The notes under the pieces: model-generated
Seen by the model: the letters and a program-made list of their open reading frames with translations, nothing else
What the model was told of the DNA's origin: nothing
Databases searched by the model: none
Translations under genes and position numbers: made by a program
Virus record (IMG/VR): IMGVR_UViG_3300036884_000016
Span: 1-26,147 of that record
From: a virus
Length of the DNA stretch: 26,147 nt
Reading direction: 5' to 3' (one strand)
Shown: positions 23,181-26,147 of the stretch, piece after piece
Layout of the letters: each line of letters starts with the position of its first letter
Position numbering within the stretch: the stretch's first letter is position 1

Positions 23181-23402
23181 ATGAAAGAATTTACACTCAC
23201 AGTAACAGAACAGGAACTCCAAGTAGTATCAGCAGGTTTGGCAGAGTTGCCGTTTAAGCACGTTGGCACGCTGATACAGAAGTTGCAGCAGCAAATAATA
23301 CAACTGTCACAGGGGCAGAAGTTGCATCTTTTTCCTCAACAGGCTTGTCGGTCACTGGTGGGATATCTGCTACCGGTGCGATTTCATGTGCAAACACAGT
23401 AG
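23181..23402 (+). CDS. Small phage protein with C-terminus overwritten by fibre DNA
   Basis: 73 residues, with AAAGGAG ten bases before the ATG. Residues 1-37 (MKEFTLTVTEQELQVVSAGL and on to KLQQQ) match a small helical protein found beside phage fibre and lysis genes. From base 23288 onward the DNA is the copied fibre segment read in another frame, giving an unrelated tail (IIQLSQGQKLHLFPQQ and on). So this is a real gene that lost its own stop by fusion at a short GCAGCAAATA homology. It may still make a working protein if the first 37 residues are enough. Function unknown. Confidence 0.6.
   Translation: MKEFTLTVTEQELQVVSAGLAELPFKHVGTLIQKLQQQIIQLSQGQKLHLFPQQACRSLVGYLLPVRFHVQTQ
23288..23365 (+). 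repeat. 78-bp exact direct repeat, copy 2
   Basis: Identical to 22618-22695. Here it forms the start of a spare fibre 3' end and the chimeric tail of the small gene. Confidence 0.95.
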
Positions 23403-23488
23403 CCGCAGGTATCGCAGTAGCCTCAACTCATAAAGTTACGATGGTTATAAATGGAACAACTTATTATCTGTTGGCGTCCAACGTGTAG
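23288..23488 (+). pseudogene. Orphan alternative C-terminus of the tail fibre
   Basis: In the fibre reading frame this segment encodes the shared shaft end, then ISATGAISCANTVAAG and a conserved fibre ending (THKVTMVINGTTYYLLASNV) up to TAG 23486-23488. It has no start codon or ribosome binding site, so it is not expressed alone. The final motif is a common phage fibre C-terminus, so this is a genuine fibre end that has been cut off from its gene. Recombination between the 78-bp repeats would delete 670 bases and join the present shaft to this ending in frame. Confidence 0.85.
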
Positions 23489-23495
23489 TAACAAC

Positions 23496-23561
23496 TTAAA
23501 AGAACTTCAATTGCTTTTCGGTTTTGAGATACGCTACTTCTCGCAAGATTTGTAGCGTATC
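23496..23561 (-). pseudogene. Relic 3' end of a second family B DNA polymerase gene
   Basis: Read on the minus strand, the codons from 23561 to the stop at 23498-23496 encode 21 residues ending in KTEKQLKFF, then TAA. The functional polymerase next door ends in the same KTEKQLKFF, then TGA. Upstream residues are also alike (IL.E...Y in both), while many codons use different third bases. So this is the end of a diverged homologue, cut off by a stop codon at 23564-23562, nine bases from the live gene. Confidence 0.8.
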
Positions 23562-23564
23562 TTA
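23525..23564 (-). terminator. Long hairpin in the convergent junction
   Basis: AGATACGCTAC (23527-23537) pairs perfectly with GTAGCGTATCT (23552-23562); two further pairs extend it. No strong U-tract is present in either direction. It lies between convergent genes and may stop both transcripts, though it overlaps the polymerase relic. Confidence 0.5.
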
Positions 23565-23570
23565 TTCACC

Positions 23571-24653
23571 TCAGAAAAACTTCAACTGTTTTTCAGTTTT
23601 AGTGTATCCTATCTCTACCAAAATTTTGTTTGCTTCTTCAATGTACTTTTCAAAATTAACGTCTGTTGGAAAACTACGTGGCAAGTCCTGGCATGGTCGT
23701 GCACCATCGGTGTTCGGCACCTTATTGCCGTTGACTACGCGATTAATACAACCTTGAATACCTTTAGCATAGTAGTGTCTGACGGTTTTTCCTAGGTATA
23801 CACCGTCCTTCTCGCCGCCGCCTGTAACTTTAATTACTGAGACAAACTTGGTAATATCTTTACAGTTACGTATTGTTTCTTCAATTGGGATTTGTTTTGT
23901 TAGTAGGGCTTGCACTGCTTCAGAGCAAATCAACGCTTCTGGGTTCTTTGACAGTCTGCTATTTAAAGCTGAACCTTTTTCTGAATAACAACCTTTTACT
24001 TTGCATGTATTATCTTCTTTAACTATTATGAAATTATTTACGTCCCTACTATAAACTGATTTGTAACATTCTTCTTCAGTTTCGTAGTTCGTTATTCGTT
24101 CCCATTCTTTTACAATATTAGCGTATGTTTCGCGCAATTCAGTATTGCACTTTACAATTATTCCGTCTGTATTTCCAGAAATAACAGGTATTCCGGCAAG
24201 TTCGATCAATTCAATCAACATTAACAAACAAAGTTGGCCTGAAATTGTAACTTGTAACAACAAGTCAGGAGAATACAACGCTGAATACTTACTCCCAAGT
24301 TTGCCGAACGATCCATTGATCGACACCTTAATTGAATCGCAAATTACATTTGCTTCTTTTAGTTCAATTTCAAGTTGTGCTATTTGCTTTTCAGTTTCAA
24401 TTGTTTTTTCCAACTTTTTTAAATCTTTCAAGTTCTGCTTAATATTTTTAGCTTCTGCTTTAGCTCGCAATCGCTTTTCTACTAAACTTTGATAAACGTT
24501 CAAAAAGTTGTTTGTTAAATGTTTTGGGAACAACCTTTGATTTAATATTGTTCTTGGATAGTAGCTTGCAACGTCAGGTGATATTAACAAAACTTTGTCA
24601 GTCGCAACATGGCTTATGCTTTCTTCTGTAGAATGCAGACCTCCTAGCCCCAT
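23571..24653 (-). CDS. Family B DNA polymerase, polymerase domain
   Basis: 360 residues. All three polymerase motifs are visible: motif A DVASYYP (27-33), motif B KVSINGSFGKLG (109-120) and motif C GNTDGI (160-165), with GNTDG in place of the usual DTDS; the catalytic Asp is D163. A charged, coiled-coil-like stretch lies between A and B (about 60-105). GLGGLHS at the start normally continues directly from an exonuclease domain in phage PolB. That domain is in the upstream gene in another frame, and the two overlap by ten bases. No good Shine-Dalgarno precedes this ATG, so it is probably made by frameshifting, coupling, or appears split because of an error. Confidence 0.85.
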   Translation of the reverse strand: MGLGGLHSTEESISHVATDKVLLISPDVASYYPRTILNQRLFPKHLTNNFLNVYQSLVEKRLRAKAEAKNIKQNLKDLKKLEKTIETEKQIAQLEIELKEANVICDSIKVSINGSFGKLGSKYSALYSPDLLLQVTISGQLCLLMLIELIELAGIPVISGNTDGIIVKCNTELRETYANIVKEWERITNYETEEECYKSVYSRDVNNFIIVKEDNTCKVKGCYSEKGSALNSRLSKNPEALICSEAVQALLTKQIPIEETIRNCKDITKFVSVIKVTGGGEKDGVYLGKTVRHYYAKGIQGCINRVVNGNKVPNTDGARPCQDLPRSFPTDVNFEKYIEEANKILVEIGYTKTEKQLKFF

Positions 24654-25570
24654 TTTGTACGTTGAAAAACTTGTCCGTTTTCTGCAATAACGAAGTCGGC
24701 GTTTCGTACAATTTCAAGCATCTTCTGAAGCAAAGGAGTTTTGTATTGAACAAAATCCGGTACTTGATATTTATAAACAGTTCCAGGATTAATTGTAGGA
24801 CGCTTTGCCCAATAGCCGTTCAGCTTTCTTATTTCCCCACAAAGAACCGCCTCTGCAACTTGGGCGTCAGATAAAGACCTGTAATCAGCTCCGTACTGTT
24901 TTGACATTTCAGCTCGAAGTTCCAATTGTGGGGATAACTCACGTAGCAACAAAAGTGTGTCTTCCAAATCCGTGAAGCAGTATTTTCTTACTATAGTTTG
25001 TTCTTCTGTAGAAAGTCTACTGTCTGGACTAAACGGTAGTTCCTGAAGCCTCGGAGCATGTAAACGCGCAGCATAAGCTTTTAGCGATGCTTGCAACGGA
25101 CTTACTTCTATGACATCAATAGAGTTGATCTTTCCGGCTTTGAATTTGAATGCCAATTCCACATCTCTAAGCCTCCAATTTTCTTTAATTATGAAGTCTG
25201 ACACATTTTTTAAAGTTGGATTATCAACATTTTGCATCGCAAGCCATATCATAGGCAAGTCATAACTATTTGAGTTGAAGCCGCACACAGTAAAGTTGTG
25301 AAGCACAAACAGCATCTTTGCAATGTCAAGTTTTTGATTTTCAGTTCTTTCAAAATAAACTATTTTATTAGTGAAGTAGCACTTGAACGCTATTAACCAG
25401 TATGTAGGGTAACACTCCGTATCGAAGACTAAAATGCCCCCTTTCGCGGCAATTAACTCGTCGTCTGTAAATAACTCAAACGGAACTTCTTCACGTTCTA
25501 AAGCAACTGTTGAAGTCTTAGTGCGTTGTTTGCGTTTGGCCGGTTCGTTTGGTAGGTCGAAGAATTTCAC
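24644..25570 (-). CDS. Family B DNA polymerase, 3'-5' exonuclease domain
   Basis: 308 residues from a GTG at 25570 that overlaps the upstream stop (GTGA); an ATG at 25609 would overlap that gene by 43 bases and is less likely. The exonuclease motifs are intact: Exo I FDTE (Asp50, Glu52), Exo II GFNSNSYDLPM (97-107) and Exo III YCFTD (Tyr197-Asp201). The end (ENGQVFQRTKWG) runs straight into the start of the polymerase half if the frame is shifted by -1 at ACAAAATGG. Together the halves give about 668 residues, normal for this phage PolB type. Confidence 0.85.
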   Translation of the reverse strand: MKFFDLPNEPAKRKQRTKTSTVALEREEVPFELFTDDELIAAKGGILVFDTECYPTYWLIAFKCYFTNKIVYFERTENQKLDIAKMLFVLHNFTVCGFNSNSYDLPMIWLAMQNVDNPTLKNVSDFIIKENWRLRDVELAFKFKAGKINSIDVIEVSPLQASLKAYAARLHAPRLQELPFSPDSRLSTEEQTIVRKYCFTDLEDTLLLLRELSPQLELRAEMSKQYGADYRSLSDAQVAEAVLCGEIRKLNGYWAKRPTINPGTVYKYQVPDFVQYKTPLLQKMLEIVRNADFVIAENGQVFQRTKWG

Positions 25571-26147
25571 GCAGAAACACCCATTAGGCAACCACGAATT
25601 TTCCCACATTTTGAGAAGAAAAACGCAGCAGAACTACTATAAAAATCAACTAGCTCAACACAATGCTCGATACGTTCCAAACGCTTGATATTAAACGCGG
25701 GGCCATGCCTAACCCCTGGAACTTCGCAAACAGCGCCGTCGCATTTATCTCTGTGCGACTGTAACGCGCCGTCAACAAAGTACACAGTCTTTTGCAAGTC
25801 CTTACCTTCACTGAAAGGTTTGATGTTGCGTAATGCGTCGTAAAATCCTACGGGTAAAGGTTCAGGTTTGGATGGTTTGTTGAGTATAACGTCAACATTC
25901 GGCCAAGGCTCGGCGTAAGTCTGAGTTTTGATCCAAGAATCATCCTCGTAATAAAAGGTGCAACTGTTTTCTGAATATCCGAACTGTTTTAGTTTTTTGT
26001 CTGTATTCAGGATTACTGTTACTAATGCCTTGGGAAGTATTAGTGTGGGTAATGAAATACCATGCCAGAACTCCAACATAACGGCTGTGTCAGTTGCGAC
26101 CATTGAGTTCTCACGCAGTAATATTGAGCATTCAACAATTCTGCGAT
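25567..26147 (-). CDS. Beta sliding clamp-like protein (partial, 5' end outside window)
   Basis: The frame is open to the window edge, so the gene starts beyond it; 192 residues are visible. SMVATDTAVMLEFWHG matches the 'ATDGHRL' signature of beta-clamp domain 1, and ISLPTLILPKALV is like the following helix start. TFYYEDDSWIKTQTY, a YFVDGALQSHRD segment and KIRGCLMGV near the end match clamp-like phage proteins. It would hold the polymerase on DNA. It ends in GTGA with the exonuclease gene, so clamp and polymerase are one operon. The clamp call is moderate; the gene itself is certain. Confidence 0.65.
   Translation of the reverse strand, partial: RRIVECSILLRENSMVATDTAVMLEFWHGISLPTLILPKALVTVILNTDKKLKQFGYSENSCTFYYEDDSWIKTQTYAEPWPNVDVILNKPSKPEPLPVGFYDALRNIKPFSEGKDLQKTVYFVDGALQSHRDKCDGAVCEVPGVRHGPAFNIKRLERIEHCVELVDFYSSSAAFFFSKCGKIRGCLMGVSA

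Noticed and set aside
22618-23365. Invertible fibre switch or diversity-generating retroelement
   Set aside because: The two 78-bp copies are direct, not inverted; no recombinase or reverse transcriptase is seen, and the copies show no A-specific changes.
24145-24492. 115-residue plus-strand open frame inside the polymerase gene
   Set aside because: The minus strand carries polymerase motifs B and C here, so the plus frame is a shadow.

Overview
The window is a stretch of a double-stranded DNA tailed phage or prophage genome with a siphovirus-type long non-contractile tail. The evidence is a head-completion and tail gene series (connector, head closure, tail terminator, tail tube, chaperone with a -1 frameshift, tape measure, minor tail proteins, gpJ-like tip, side fibre) followed by a convergent replication block (family B DNA polymerase and a beta-clamp-like protein). 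A lipoprotein and a Sec signal peptide, each with clear processing motifs, suggest a Gram-negative host. The species cannot be told from the sequence. No tRNA, rRNA, CRISPR, transposon or integrase was seen.

Layout. 1-844: the end of an unseen head gene, a small post-capsid protein and a secreted small protein, closed by a terminator hairpin. 921-4246: a visibly G+C-richer decoration or fibre cluster, in which two adjacent large proteins share a 24-residue repeat, one with a glycine-rich C-terminus and one with a beta-propeller-like N-terminus. 4308-8372: Ig-like protein, connector, head closure, HNH nuclease, tail terminator, small membrane protein, tail tube, and a G/GT-type tail chaperone pair with an A AAA AAC slippery site and a well-placed hairpin. 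8376-10663: an inverted, AT-rich cassette of six tightly overlapping small genes that interrupts the tail operon. It has a terminator at one end and a divergent regulatory region at the other, and its first gene looks like a DUF2829/Tad2-type protein. 10745-21370: HK97-gp10-like protein, tape measure, two minor tail proteins, a GNAT acetyltransferase and a 1557-residue gpJ-like tip protein carrying several carbohydrate-binding-like modules. 21364-21486: a 40-residue lipoprotein gene on the opposite strand with its own promoter. 21562-23488: a coiled-coil mini-gene, a side-fibre gene and a rearranged 3' region. 23496-26147 (minus strand): polymerase relic, polymerase and exonuclease halves of a PolB split over two frames, and a partial beta-clamp-like gene.

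The most unusual region is 22618-23571. The fibre gene and the facing polymerase gene each have a second, different copy of their 3' end, and the two spare ends lie back to back. I read this as a relic of an older fibre/polymerase junction that survived after both genes were replaced by homologues. A 78-bp exact direct repeat still links the present fibre gene to the spare fibre end, so recombination could swap its C-terminus.
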